Below are positions 52,727 through 64,000 of a stretch of 64,000 nt of DNA, piece after piece. The stretch is from Cladosporium sp. IMV 00045 (Eukaryota > Ascomycota > Dothideomycetes > Cladosporiales > Cladosporiaceae). Both the position numbers and the translations under genes were made by a program. The DNA is taken from the NCBI GenBank assembly GCA_001931905.2, contig MSJI02000888.1:1-64000 (forward strand), written 5' to 3'. The notes below the pieces were generated by a model that ran no database searches, was not told the DNA's origin, and was given only the letters and a program-made list of their open reading frames with translations. Position 1 is the stretch's first letter, and every line of letters starts with the position of its first letter.

Positions 52727-54355
52727 GAGGGAGAGGGAGATATCTTAGGAGCAGCGTAGGGGTGGGGAGAGGAGGTAGTCAAGTAAAGTGGAAACCCAGA
52801 AGCAAAGACTCGAAGTGTACGGAGTCGTCTCATGTCGAAGGAGAGGAGGAAGGAAGGAAGGAAGGAAGGGAAAAGAACCATTTGCGGTGCCCGACGAGGA
52901 ACGTGGGTACCTACCTATAACTACGACACCTTCGACGCCAAAGATCGAAAAGAAAAGGAAAAAAAAAAAAAAGACGTCAACCCCAAGACTCATCACACGT
53001 ACAAGTTGTGAAGAATAATTCGCACTTGTCCATCCATTCTCATCCGCCGACCCGCGCAAATCACCAAGGTAGGTAGTATAGCGTACCTAGTATTCCACAT
53101 AAAGAAAACATCCATCTATCAGGCAAGCATTTCCAGGGAGGTGGTGAGAAGAATATCTCCATTCTTCGACATTTCTTGCTTCTTATCATAAACGATACTC
53201 GAAGGGTAGATCAAGACGGTCAAGGTGCATATATAGGGGAGGGAAAGAAAATGACGAAAGAGGGAAAAGTGCCAGACGACAACATCAGGAAGGATTATTA
53301 GATTATATATGAATGAAGAGTTGAAGATCGTACCTTGGGTAGGCGTAGCAGCTCTAGAAAAAGATTGCGCAAGAGATGATGCAAAACAAACACAACATTT
53401 GCTTTAATAGGACGAACAACAAGAATCACAGACTGGATTATCAAGACATGGGTGGAAAATCGATCGATAGCTAGACGAGTAGAATAAGATAGAATAGTAA
53501 ATGGTGATTTCGATATGAGAAAGGTAGATAGAAGGCCAAGCATATAATAACGCAACAATCTGGGGGTATATCCGACTCTGAATGAGGTAAAGGGGAAGAA
53601 GGAAAAAAAAGAGAAAAGAAGAAAACGACAAATTAAAAAAAAAGAAGAAAAGAAAGCAACGCAAAGAAAAAGGAAAAATCGCCACCGCAAATGGTATCTT
53701 TGGTTTTCCCCCTCCGTAACCCACGAAAACCCCCCTTCGGTCTTTCCCATTCTCTTCCTTCCGGAACCAGTATTTTGGTTTGTGGCTTCTGCTGTCGGAT
53801 TGCTCCGATCTTCGGCCTGTGTGTTGTTTGAGTGTCCGCTCTTCTGTTCTTGTTGTTTTCAGAAGAGGACTGCAATGTTGTATAGTAAAAAGACCGGCCG
53901 TCCTTGAGAATGGGAATGGAGAGTGTTTGTGATGACCATCCGTCCAGTAGAAAGAGAGAAAAGAAAATAAGAAAATAAGCCAAGCGAAAGTCTCGAGTCG
54001 AGAAGTGGTGTAATTTGGTTTTTTTTTTGTGTTGGATTTTCGTGCTTGTATGATGGTGATGGTGGTGAATGCCGCTGCCGTCGTAATGCGTGTTATTACC
54101 GATAGGAAAGAAATAAAAACGGGGGTTCAAAAAAGATGCCGTTGTGCTTCAATATGAGCAGAGAATGGTAAGTCCTCGACTGACGGTATCCGGAATGTGT
54201 GTGTGAATCGAATATGCAAAGCGCCGACGCCGAATGAAGGGTATCATCAGAGTCCGAAGGAATTTGCAAAGTTTGTTGTAGATAAGTGAACCGCGCGGTT
54301 GTCTTGCGTGATTTGGGAACGTCCATGCACGATGGACTTGTTAGAGTCTTCAGAA
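52727..54355. other. 1.6-kb convergent intergenic with homopurine tracts
   Basis: Between the methyltransferase (+) and RSC7 (-). It contains (GGAA)n at about 52843-52870, an A-rich run near 52960-52972 and a long purine-rich stretch near 53584-53672. ORFs here are low-complexity. It is probably largely the 3' UTR of the RSC7-type gene; no gene supported. Confidence 0.45.
52843..52870. repeat. (GGAA)n short tandem repeat
   Basis: About six consecutive AGGA/GGAA units 3' of the methyltransferase gene. Confidence 0.8.
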
Positions 54356-56450
54356 CTACTGGAAGCCCTGACCGTACTGTGGCATTGAGCCAGGGGCCTG
54401 CGACCAGCTTTGCATGCCGGATTGTTGGGCGGCGCTAGATTGCATGCCGAATTGCTGAGGCGATGGGCTAGGTTGATACATGCTTCGGTTCATATTGCCA
54501 TAGGCAGGGTTGGGCATGGCACTCATCTGGCCGTATCCCATGTTACCCTGACCGGGCATCTGAGGTGGAAGCATCTGACTGGGTTGCTGTTGCTGCTGTT
54601 GCTGCTGTGGCTGTTGGCCATACTGCGACATAGCATGCGTCTGGGAGTGCGAGAGTGGCGATGGCTGAGGAAGGGGCGGTTGCCACATTTGGCTTGAAGG
54701 ATAGCCAGCTCCACCGCCGTATGATGGCGTCTGGCGATGCTGGGGTTGACTGTGACCCATGTTCATCGAAGGCGAACCCTGGTGCATCGAGGCAGACGGC
54801 ATGGACCGCTGCTGCATTGCCGATGCGGGGGACGCCATTTGGTTCTGCTGATTCGGGAAGCCAGAGTATGACTGAGGCATCATCTGAGATCCTGGGTGCG
54901 ACATAGACTCCTGCTGTGGTAGGCGAGGCTGTCCACCACCGGCGACTGCCTGGGGAGATTGCAAGTGTTGCGGAGCGACTGTGGCCATCTCACTTTCAGG
55001 CTGGGTTGCCTGAGGTGAGGGCTGCTCGTGAGGACGTTTCCAGTAGTTATCCAGGTACTGTGATCTGTGCTGTCGCTGACCGCCAAGTTGCTTGTTAAAC
55101 TCGGCAGCATGAGAAGCTTGCGTCAAGATCTCGTTGGCACTGCTGGTCTGCGTCCGATCTTGATAGGGAGGCCCCGCAATATCCTGCCTCGGACGAATCG
55201 CATTACCGAAGTTACCCGGTCGAAGGTCCTCGCTGGGGAGATGAATCATTGGCAATGGAGCAATGGTCGCAGGGTGCAAGCCTGGAGGGTGGCCTTCCAA
55301 GCCGTTCGTGTTGTAAATGATCTCTCCCTGAGGTAAAGAGGTGAGAGTGTTGCTGCTGGCTTCTGCGGCTGCAGCTTCTCTGGCTTTGGCGGCTCCAGGC
55401 CTCTTCTCGCCAGCAGCATCCTCTTCAGTGAACCCTTGCTTGCGAGCCTTCGCCTCCCAATAGTCGTCCCTTACGCGACGTCCATTCTCGATGATTCTAG
55501 CGCCGAACTGGCGGAACATTGATCTTGCAGTAACGATTGCGATCTGGCGCGATCTATAGGAGTAGGGAAGAATCTCCTGCTGAATCAGGTTGTCTTTCTC
55601 CTGCTGGTTGGCGATGATTTTGAATAGCGATCTGTTTTTGTTAAACAACAGATACGAGTCGCGATACCCAAGAACGCGAGCGCATTCAGTGGCGAGCATG
55701 AAAAGCTTTTCGCCACGGTTGGGTACTTGGAAAGTTCGGCATCTGTACTTTCGATTGTCGAGAGGGTAACCGTCCTTGGAGACCTTGGTTTCACCCTCAG
55801 GGTCGACTTCTCTCGGAATGTACTCGTCGCCTTCAGCCCCTAGTTGATCTGTAGTGTGATCGCGCACCGTTGGCAGTGCCTTGACAACGGGCGGCTTCGT
55901 CGCAGAGCCAGGCGTAGACCTGTGTGGCGAAGTCTGGCTGGGAGACGACTTTGGGAGAGAGTCGGTTCTAATTTGTGGGGTTTGCATTGGTTGCGCAAGT
56001 GAAGAGAGCGACATGGTTCTGGACGACGTCGCTTCGTGAGCGGAGCCGGAAGACTTGGTTCGTTTGTTGGACTTGGGGTCGTCTGTCGCGATTCATTAGC
56101 ATGTGCATGGACGAGCAGTCATTACTGGATGGGAAGCAAACAAGAGCTTCACCGCCAGGTTGAGAGACGACAAACACATACCCTGTCCTGGTGTACCGAC
56201 AGCACCACCGTACTCGTCGGGCGACCTTGTTCGTTTTGTGCCGCGTGGGCTAGGCTGCGACAGCAGATTTGGAGCGATTGTTGAGGCTGGAAGTCTGTGT
56301 TAGCGTATATCGCAAGGTGATGAGGACGCGACAAAGGCGACGAGGAAGGGGAGGAGCAGCGTCGCATTGAGAGGACGCGCGCAAGGCAAAGCGAGGAATC
56401 ATACCGGAGGCGTTGAGTGCAGCTGGGTTGATTGTACCAGACGACTCCAT
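54356..56450 (-). CDS. Chromatin-remodelling subunit Rsc7/Swp82
   Basis: Three exons (56450-56405, 56286-56182, 56082-54356) give 625 residues, with introns of 118 and 99 bases. The N-terminus is MESSGTINPAALNASASTIA, followed by a Ser/Pro and KRTRSPDEYGG segment. The Rsc7/Swp82 domain lies at about 136-275 and includes DGYPLDNRKYRCRTFQVPNR, LFMLATECARVLGYRDSYLL and ARSMFRQFGARIIENGRRVR. The C-terminal ~330 residues are Gln/Pro/Met/Ser-rich with a polyglutamine run near 54583-54612, typical of a transcription-related disordered tail. In yeast, relatives are subunits of RSC or SWI/SNF, which slide and eject nucleosomes. Upstream lies a very long gene-free block. Confidence 0.92.
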
Positions 56451-58726
56451 TGCACGTGTAGGTAGTTGCAGGCAAGGCTACCAGCATCCCATCCCGTCGC
56501 GCGTCTTGACCGGGTTTCTCTCGACGTCGCACACAGGTCTTCGGTAACGGTCCCTTGTGTCGCAACAATCACGCGCCAGTGGCGCTAGACTCGACCCGCC
56601 GCCGTGGCCGCGAGGGCGAATGAGGCGCCTGTGGTGTGTGCGCGCGGGCAGGTGCAGGGGAGCAGGCGAAGTGGTTGCGCTCGCACGCAAAGAGAGGCCG
56701 CAGAGGTAGAGAGGAGGCGCGCGCGCAGTGGAGAGGCGGCGGCGGCGTCGGCGTCGGAGGCGCGGGCGAGCAGGCAGTGAGAGCGCGCGCGCGCAAGTTG
56801 GAAGCGGGGCAGGCTGAGAGCGAGGCTGCGGCAGTGTGATCGTGCAGGGCCAGACAGCGTGGATGCAGTGTGCCGGGATGCGCAGTGGTGAAGCAAGGTG
56901 GTTGTCGGTGGCGGTGGGTGGTGAGTGGAGGAGGAGGAGTCGATGGAGAGATGGAGATGATGATGATGTGCGGATGTGTGTGGTGCGTGAAGTTCGAAGC
57001 AGCAGCAGTTAGTGAATGAGTGAGTGATGAGAGAGGGAAGGCGCGCGCCCGAGCGGCAGCTTCCTCCGCCGCGATGACGAATGAAGGCCGTCGGCTGTTT
57101 GGCTGCTGTTGTCTGGTGCTGGTGCTGATGCTTGGTCTGGCTGGCTGGCCTCGTCTGCTGCGACTCTCACGGTCACTAGTCTCGTAGTCTTTCCGAAAGG
57201 TCTCTTTCCCCCCGCGCTGTGTGCAGCCTCTGTGCTATTGCAGCAGCAGCAGCAGAGCAGCGGAAGCAGCAGCAAGTGAAAAAGCGCCCTTTGGCAGGTG
57301 AGAAGATCGCCGTCGCAGGATGATCCCAGCCGGCCACGAGCTATGCGAGACCAGGCAGGCAAATGCTGCGTCGGTGGGCCCGCGAGTCGGAGCGCCGTCC
57401 AGAATGGAGCAGAGCGAGCGAGCCGGGGGCGGCAAGGCAAGGCAGGGCAAAGGCAGGGCGGAGTGGTAAGGTCAGGTAGTATAATAGGCAATAATGATAA
57501 GTGACAATAATATGCGCGCGTGCGATATTGATCAATAGCAAGGGTCGTGGTAATGATGTCCGCGCGATCTGGATATGATGATGATGACGAGAACAGATGG
57601 TGCTCGACGCTCGATGATGCCGTGCTCGAGAATTGCTTTGCTCGCTTTGATTGCTGGGTATAGCTTCTGCTGGTGGCGCCGGAGCGGTGAAATGCTTGTG
57701 CTGCTGGACTCTCTTTCTTCTGCGTCTGGAACTAGAGACCAACAGTTACACAACACCCCAGTACTGACCCGGCAAAGCGTCTCGTCTCGGACGTAAGGGA
57801 CCAGCTTCCTCTCGGTCTGGCCTGCGTTTTGTTCTCGTGCAAGAAAGAGATGAGAGAGAAAGGGTGGTGACTACGTCGCAGCAGCAATGCAAGGAGTGGA
57901 CGGCAAGAAGGTAGGTAGTATCGTCCTCGTTCCTTGATCTCCGAGACAAGCCTTTGCAGCTGCGAGAACGGGTATCTGGTTTACTGGACTGCTGCTGCTG
58001 GAGCTGACTTGCTTGCTTGCTTGCTGTTCGCGGCTTTTTCCCTGAAGGCTTGAGGGCTTTCGGGTGGTGGCGGCAAACGCGTGCGGCGCCCTTGATGGGG
58101 AAATTCGAGAAATACGGTGATCAACAATCGAATCGAGATGATGCGGCAAGTATAAGCTCTCGGCCAGAGCATAAATGGGCTCCCTCCGTCGCGGCACGCC
58201 TTCTTCCCGTCTGGAGTAAAATACCACACTACCACTGTTGAGAAGAAGGGTGGGTGGTGTGGATAGATCCGAGCGACGGAAAGGCAGTAACGAATGGCCA
58301 GAGGGTCGGAAAAATGCAAAGACCAAAGGCGACGACGACAACGACGACGAGAATAACTTGCAGGATTCGACTATTATTATTATGACTACTGCTGCTGCTA
58401 TCATACAGCTCGTCTCGTCCCGTCTTATACGCGCGCTTGCAGGACGCGAAGCGATCTAGCATTAGCCGATGATTGCGAGAGAGAAAAAGCCTGTCCTGTC
58501 CTTGTCCTCGACGCCCGGCGACACTTCGAAGTCGACCAGTCAGCACGCGCAGATGTCGCGGTGATGATTGCGTTCTTAAGCATGTCTCACTCTTATGCAT
58601 GACTCCCCCTCCCCATTGAAAGCTTGCTATATCACCGTATTGGTAAGAAACAGCAACAAGGGATCGCGGCGATCAGGAATCATCTCGCAAATCGAGCAGA
58701 GGAAGCACCGAGGAGGCGAGGCATGT

Positions 58727-58742
58727 AGACATGTACATGTCT
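58727..58742. repeat. Perfect 16-base palindrome
   Basis: AGACATGTACATGTCT is its own reverse complement. Could be a dimeric factor site or chance. Confidence 0.6.
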
Positions 58743-60823
58743 TGCCGTGAAGTGGGCTTTAAGCTTATTATTCATGAGATCTGTCGTCGCGTTCCCCTCG
58801 TACGTTGATTCACTCATGCATCTTTCGTCCCACTGTACGTGAGGTGGTATGCGTCTCTCCACCGAGTCATCTGAACGCGCTGCCTGCGTATAAACTTCAG
58901 CCTCATCCAAAGAACAGTCCACTTTCCTTTCCTGGGTGAAGAACGCAGAATCGCTATCACCATGAAGTATCCGGTCGCTCAACAGCAGCACACGTTGTTT
59001 GCATCTGACTCAGCAAAGTCTACGGCCAATTTATCATTCTCGCAAGCTAGCAATGAAACGACAGTCATAATCCTAGTCGCCGGCGAAAAACCGCAACGCA
59101 GGAGCATAGGCTCGTGCAAATGAATATACATTTTGATATCGGATAAACAAACACAGGGTTCGATCATCACACACGACGAAGGTTTTCCCTTTCACTGCCG
59201 CCGCGGCGAAAGCTACCAGGCTTTGGGTCCGCTATGCCATCTTCATTGCTAGCATGATTCTCGCCTGCTCATCCATTCTCCGTAAGGGTAAAGTTACTGT
59301 GCATGTACAGTATGGCAGGGTAAAGTAAGATACCTTATCATCTCAACTCTCGGCTCATCAGCCTGGAGCGAACGAGAAAGCCCTTCCAGCCCTTCGAAGC
59401 CCTCTCCTAAGCGAAGAAGCGAGGTGAACAAAGCCACAGCCGGCGATGCGAAGGGCGATGTGAGATACGAGCTTCTTCTTTTCCGCATCAACTCCGACCC
59501 GAGCGTGGATGTGATTTGCAGGCATTCGTTCTGATAATCTTCGACATGCATCGAGTCTTGGCCGGGCGCTCTCAGAAATAATATATAGATACCTAATACA
59601 TGAACGACAGAAACAAATCCGTCCGAACCCAGCTCCCCCAATCCTCCTCCTCCTCTCTCCATTCAGCCACGGACCTACCACAACCGCCTTCGCCTTCGCC
59701 TTGTCTGTCTGCCAGTCTACCTCATCACACGCCCCCATATTCTCCATCATGCACGCACGCACGCGCATGCAATGCATGCAGGTAGCCGCGCGGGGCAGGC
59801 GTAAGCTCTGTCAACTCAACTCGCCATTCGTGCCTTCTTCTTCGTCTTTTCGTCTCTCCGCCGCCGCCCCAGAACGCGTTCTCCTCGCGATGAGATAGAC
59901 TTTCTTGCGATCGGCGGCGGGTATCCGCTTCGCGCATTGCGGGCAGGTCACGCAGACAGGTGAGCGTTTGATATGTTACCTGATGTCGTGCTTTGGCGAG
60001 TCATTCCTGGGGAGCCACGCCGGACGAGAGTTCGGTGTTTCGTTGATGAGCTCTTGCTGTTGTGAATATTGCTGTCATCTTTTCTCAGCTGTTCACTTTT
60101 CGCCGGCTATGATATCCGCGCTGTTGCATTACATCTTAGGGAAGATGGATAATAAGGTGTTTATGGTGTATGTCGAAACCTCGGCATAGATCGATCTCCA
60201 CACGTGGGGTCGGGAGCGGTCGTAAACACCCTTCGCATCACATGTATACCCTACAAGAATGTCTAATCGAATGATCATACAAGAAAGACTCCAGAAAATA
60301 TCGATGATCCCATCATATCGCTCACGAGGCGCCTAGTCGGCATGCCGGATCTCCCAGGGTTCACAAAATACCATCGGGCACGTGGTCGGTCTGACGATAA
60401 GCCACTCTGTTGATTGAAATAGCTAAAGTACCATACAGTACCTAGGTGGGTATCTAGTACACAGTAAAGAGGTATCGGTGGTTTCATGCTAAGACCCGCT
60501 TCTTGTTAATATTTGTGACGGCCGTTTTGTCGGCCTGCTTATCCAACTGCGTCGCCGCGCGTGCTTCTTTCTGAGGTTCCTTCGCCTCAGATCCGTTATT
60601 GTTGGGATGTTAGACACCCAATTTCACTTCTGTTGCTTAAGGGGAAGTACCGACGAGCAACGAAAGATGACGTCCACCAATGACCTGACATAGAAGACCA
60701 CAACGCCACTCCCACTACCGCAACAGGCAGGCAGACAAACCCCATCTCGCCAACACGGCCCGTGGCGTGCACAAAACAGGCCAGGCGGCCGAAAGAGACA
60801 CGATCGCAGAGAGCGCCAAAAAG

Positions 60824-60861
60824 CAAGCAGGCTGGCAGGCAAGGCAGGCAAGGCAGGCAGC
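60824..60861. repeat. GGCA-rich microsatellite
   Basis: Irregular repeats of GGCAGGCAA / GGCAAGGCA over about 38 bases in the gene-poor block. Confidence 0.7.
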
Positions 60862-62021
60862 TTTTAGTTTTCCTTAGCTGCAGGCTGCAGGTCATGCTTT
60901 CGCGCGTCGCGCGCTTCGCCTCGTTTCGCTTCGCTTTCTTCGATCAAGAGGAAAACCCTCCGCATAAGCGAACGAGACACGGCTCGTTAAGCGAGATCGT
61001 GCAAGACTTTTTCTCGAGGGGAACAGAGAGAGGGAGAGCAGAGTAGAAGCAGAGCTGCATTTGCCCATCTTCTCGTTTTCTTTCCTGCAAATACCCGCAA
61101 CGCCTCGTTCCGTGCATGCGAGAAGTCCACGATGATGCGGTACGGTATAGTCACAGGGCCCTGCCAAAGTCGCGATGGCATGTAGTCCCCGAGCTAGAGC
61201 GCATGCCTTCTACCGGCCGCGCGGTAAGGCTTGGCTCTTTCGGTCGGGTGTTCAATTTTTATCTTGTTTTTTTTTTGTAGGCTAGACGAATCGAAACTGA
61301 TCACACGACGTTCGCTCTCTCGTCTTTGCTGACAAGGTGAGGTGGATTGACATGCGCTCGATCGCGGCTGTTTCGCGGAGGCGGGGGAGGATGCGAGGTG
61401 ACTAAGGTACTTTGTGTTTCTTGAGTCGCTTACGGTGATGACGGGAAGAAGACTGTGGCTAGGATGTACAACTGCTCGTGAGGAATTGACTTGTGCTTCA
61501 TAGGCCTCGTGCTGATGGCCATGTCTCGCTACGCTCTGGCGCAAGGAGTGAGAATACCGAGACGGACATGACCAGGAAAAATGTCATTTTCTGGCGCGTG
61601 CGCGGTCGTTCTGCACAGAAAGCATGACTGTGGCTGCCTGCTGGGAAGTTTCGCTTTTTTGGCGGCGCGAACGTGCATATGGCTAGACTACTATCGGCGA
61701 GAACGTATTTCTGTATGCGCGCAGCGTGGGGGTCGCAGCGCAGCAGCAGGGCGTTCGTTCCTTCAACTTCTGCCATCGTAAAGCATCCTCAGGTCTTGGG
61801 GTGGCTCGATGGAGACGTGATAGTGGCGGCGAAGGCGCGCATGATGCGTGGCCGTTGTAGGCGGACAGAGAGAGCAATTCCGAATGGCTCCGTTGATCCC
61901 TTTGGGACAGATGACATTCACATTGGGAAAGGGCTTGGGCTCATCACTTCGAAGGATGATGGAAAGATCCGAAGGGAAAGCGAATCCAGACGCCTTTCCT
62001 GCCAATCATGGCGAAGGAGCC

Positions 62022-64000
62022 TTACATGCCCTCGCCTAGCAGAACGGCACTGACAAATCTCATCTCCCAGCCTCGTTCGGATATACCACCGTCTCGCATG
62101 GTAAGCAAATCATCGACGTCCAGATTCAGCAGATCCAACCAGTGCGCCGCTTTTGCCGTGTTTTCATCTTGTTGCTCTCGTACTGCGACGCCGTTCAAAC
62201 GTACCGGCATACCCGGTTCCTGCAAAACAGCGAGCTTGTTGTTGACCGTACGCGTGGTTTTAGGCGGCAAGGCTCGCATACGGAGGAGAGTAGTGAGTAA
62301 GCGAGCAAAGTGTGGGCCTTGAGGCCAGAGGGCCGAAGGAGCTGACACAACTTGAGGATAGGAAGGAGGACGCGACTCGAATTGCAGGTGAGATTGTGCG
62401 ATTGTGAGGCTTTCTTCGGCACTGACACCTGCTGACTGGTCGAGCGATTGGTAGAAGGCTGTGATTCGCTCGACGCAACTGAGTAATATCACGGCAGAAA
62501 TGAACGTGGCGTACGCAGAGACTTGCTGGCGTTGGAGAAGCCGTCGTTCCAATTCGTTCATGACTGCCTTGCTCAGCCGATGGCAGGCAGTCTCAGTGGC
62601 TGCCAGAAGCTGTGCGTGGATGATCTGATGGCTCGCAGAGCCCATAGGCAGAACTACCGAGGACTGGCCACCATCATCGGACCAGAAGACATCCTGTGGG
62701 TCCTGACTGGCCAGCATGTTGCAGTTGTAGCGAATCTCTGATTCGCCATGCTGTTTGGAGATGAGAAAGTTCGTTTCGATCCAGAGCTCGACTACGTTCT
62801 TGAGTAGAACGCTGGGAGAGATATGATTAGTCCGTGTGTCTGATTTCTGATTTGACGGTGCCCCTTGCAGTTGCTCCGTTTCTAATAAGGCAGTTGCTTC
62901 GCGGAGTGTTGTCTGCAAGAAAGCACTGCTCTCGTTTTCGATACATTCTTTGATGACGACGTCCTTTGCACAATATGCGGAAAGCTTTTGTGATGCCATA
63001 CCATCGTCGAGAACAATGTTGTCCTCTCCATCGTTTGTATGAGGCTTTTCGCTGGGTTGCAGTCGTATGTCAAGATCTTGTGAATCTGCATTGAAGTATC
63101 GTTTCGCGCTCAAAGTCATCGCAAGTGTTGAGCCTGGGTAGAGCTTGACTTCCACCCTGCCAGGAAGGGGAGAACTAGTCTTCGTCTGTACTGCACTTGC
63201 GACCTTTGCGACTGCTTGTGAATGGAAATGTGAGGCTGAGTACAACGTGAACTCTTCAGCAAGCTTCGTTCTGAGGCAAGTTCCCTTCCATAATCTTGCT
63301 GCATCGATCTTCTTACACGTTCCACATGGCGTACCCTCAGAACAAGGCTTCTTAAGCATACGGCAGCGCATACAGGCGCCGCGCTTCCGTATCTCTTGAA
63401 CCTCTTTCCGTCTTGTATCTGTAAATCGTGATCGTGCATTGCTTTTGTCGGTCTTTTGGAGCAAACCAAACTCTGGATTTGGCTCATTCGATGGCGGATC
63501 TTGCTGAGTGACAAACTCTTGAGGCGTTTCCGTCCATGTCATTAAATCAGTCTGAGTCTGCGTTGCTGCTTCGCGATCCGCCTCTGGGGGAACATCCACA
63601 CTGCCATCCATTTGATCACCTAATTGTGGGTCGATGGGCGCATGGTCTTCCTGATATTGAGATTGTTCCAATTGTCGACTTGCAGCTGTTGCGGTCTGCA
63701 TTAGTGGCATTGTAACCGGTGGTTCGGTACAGCTGTTTTGCATAGCCCCTGCCTGCGCTTGCGCCTGTGTCTCATAGTTCGGATACATGGGCATGTTGTT
63801 TGTTTCTCCAAATATTGGTAGATCATTACCGTGGGACTCTGGACGTTGCAAAGCCGCCAACAGTGCTTGTTCAACTAAAGCTCTGTCGGACTGTCCCAGT
63901 GAGGCGACTGCTTGTGGGTCGCCCACGAAACCATCCTTCTGCACAGAGTAGTCCAGATGCCTACGCGAGACCTCTGCAAGTGTATCGAGGGCGGACTGTT
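62022..64000 (-). CDS. Zn2Cys6 transcription factor, 5' part beyond window
   Basis: The frame is open from the stop at 62022 to the window edge; at the edge it reads QSALDTLAEVSRRHLDYSVQ. At least 659 residues are visible. A Gln-rich N-terminal region precedes the cluster GACMRCRMLKKPCSEGTPCG, followed by TCKKIDAARLWKGTC. This gives C-x2-C-x6-C-x5-C-x2-C-x11-C, with a last spacing longer than in Gal4. This variant, followed by LRTKLAEEFTLYSASH, is found in a conserved fungal regulator family of largely unknown targets. The C-terminal ~300 residues are helical and ordered, with no classical fungal_trans signature noticed. No introns in the visible part. The start codon is outside the window; the first visible in-frame Met is well downstream, so the gene is 5' truncated by the window only. 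Confidence 0.88.
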   Translation of the reverse strand, partial: QSALDTLAEVSRRHLDYSVQKDGFVGDPQAVASLGQSDRALVEQALLAALQRPESHGNDLPIFGETNNMPMYPNYETQAQAQAGAMQNSCTEPPVTMPLMQTATAASRQLEQSQYQEDHAPIDPQLGDQMDGSVDVPPEADREAATQTQTDLMTWTETPQEFVTQQDPPSNEPNPEFGLLQKTDKSNARSRFTDTRRKEVQEIRKRGACMRCRMLKKPCSEGTPCGTCKKIDAARLWKGTCLRTKLAEEFTLYSASHFHSQAVAKVASAVQTKTSSPLPGRVEVKLYPGSTLAMTLSAKRYFNADSQDLDIRLQPSEKPHTNDGEDNIVLDDGMASQKLSAYCAKDVVIKECIENESSAFLQTTLREATALLETEQLQGAPSNQKSDTRTNHISPSVLLKNVVELWIETNFLISKQHGESEIRYNCNMLASQDPQDVFWSDDGGQSSVVLPMGSASHQIIHAQLLAATETACHRLSKAVMNELERRLLQRQQVSAYATFISAVILLSCVERITAFYQSLDQSAGVSAEESLTIAQSHLQFESRPPSYPQVVSAPSALWPQGPHFARLLTTLLRMRALPPKTTRTVNNKLAVLQEPGMPVRLNGVAVREQQDENTAKAAHWLDLLNLDVDDLLTMRDGGISERGWEMRFVSAVLLGEGM

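Larger units (their letters stand above)
56451..62021. other. 5.6-kb gene-poor, low-complexity block
   Basis: Longest gap in the window. It runs from the RSC7-type start codon to the 3' end of the terminal transcription-factor gene. About 56580-58450 is rich in CGCGCG, GAGGCG, GCAGCA, GATGAT and GCTT simple repeats. No exon with conserved protein was found on either strand, and the ORFs (up to 177 codons) are low-complexity. It may hold a long leader/promoter for the RSC7-type gene, a non-coding RNA, or unrecognised small genes. Confidence 0.5.

Noticed and set aside
57871..58404. 177-codon minus-strand ORF with hydrophobic start
   Set aside because: Low-complexity Ser/Ile/Pro runs derived from simple repeats; no conserved motif.

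Overview
This is nuclear DNA of a filamentous ascomycete, most likely a dothideomycete of the Mycosphaerella/Capnodiales type. The class assignment is inferred from gene style, not from a search. Supporting signs are compact genes with many short introns (about 50-120 bases, GTAAGT-like donors, CTAAC/CTGAC branch points), Zn2Cys6 regulators, a hmgA-fahA divergent pair and eukaryotic core genes. I see no prokaryotic, viral or transposon-coded proteins.

Layout. 0-10 kb: a BOR1-type borate transporter, a DYW-like deaminase-fold protein rebuilt here from three exons, an MFS drug/polyamine-type transporter, a 2.2-kb stretch without a gene, then ribosomal protein L6. 10-20 kb: the proteasome ubiquitin receptor RPN13, a secreted agmatinase-like ureohydrolase, a cytochrome-b5-like MAPR protein, a 70-residue Cys-rich protein with a 9-base first exon, and NOP4 with a telomere-like motif in its promoter. 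20-32 kb: EF-1beta diverging from mitochondrial HSP78 (with an apparent +1 frameshift), a mitochondrial rhomboid protease, meiotic MSH5, and ribosomal protein L35. 32-37 kb: a Cys-rich protein with a 45-base tandem repeat, the Golgi SNARE GOS1, and a small Zn2Cys6 protein.

37-47 kb: a NUG1/GNL3L-like ORF that lacks its GTPase domain, then homogentisate dioxygenase (hmgA) diverging from fumarylacetoacetase (fahA), a hypothetical gene, and a CYP504-type P450. The P450 family makes homogentisate from phenylacetates, HmgA opens its ring, and FahA performs the last cleavage, so this is a plausible aromatic-catabolism cluster. 48-56 kb: VPS25 (ESCRT-II), a small hypothetical, VPS26 (retromer), homocysteine S-methyltransferase and RSC7/SWP82. 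56.5-62 kb is a 5.6-kb gene-poor, low-complexity block. 62-64 kb holds most of a Zn2Cys6 transcription factor cut by the window edge.

Many long ORFs on opposite strands are antisense shadows of GC-rich coding exons and are not annotated. The observations I rate highest are the GTPase-less NUG1-like ORF, the aromatic-catabolism cluster with its nearby small regulator, the deaminase, and the HSP78 frameshift.
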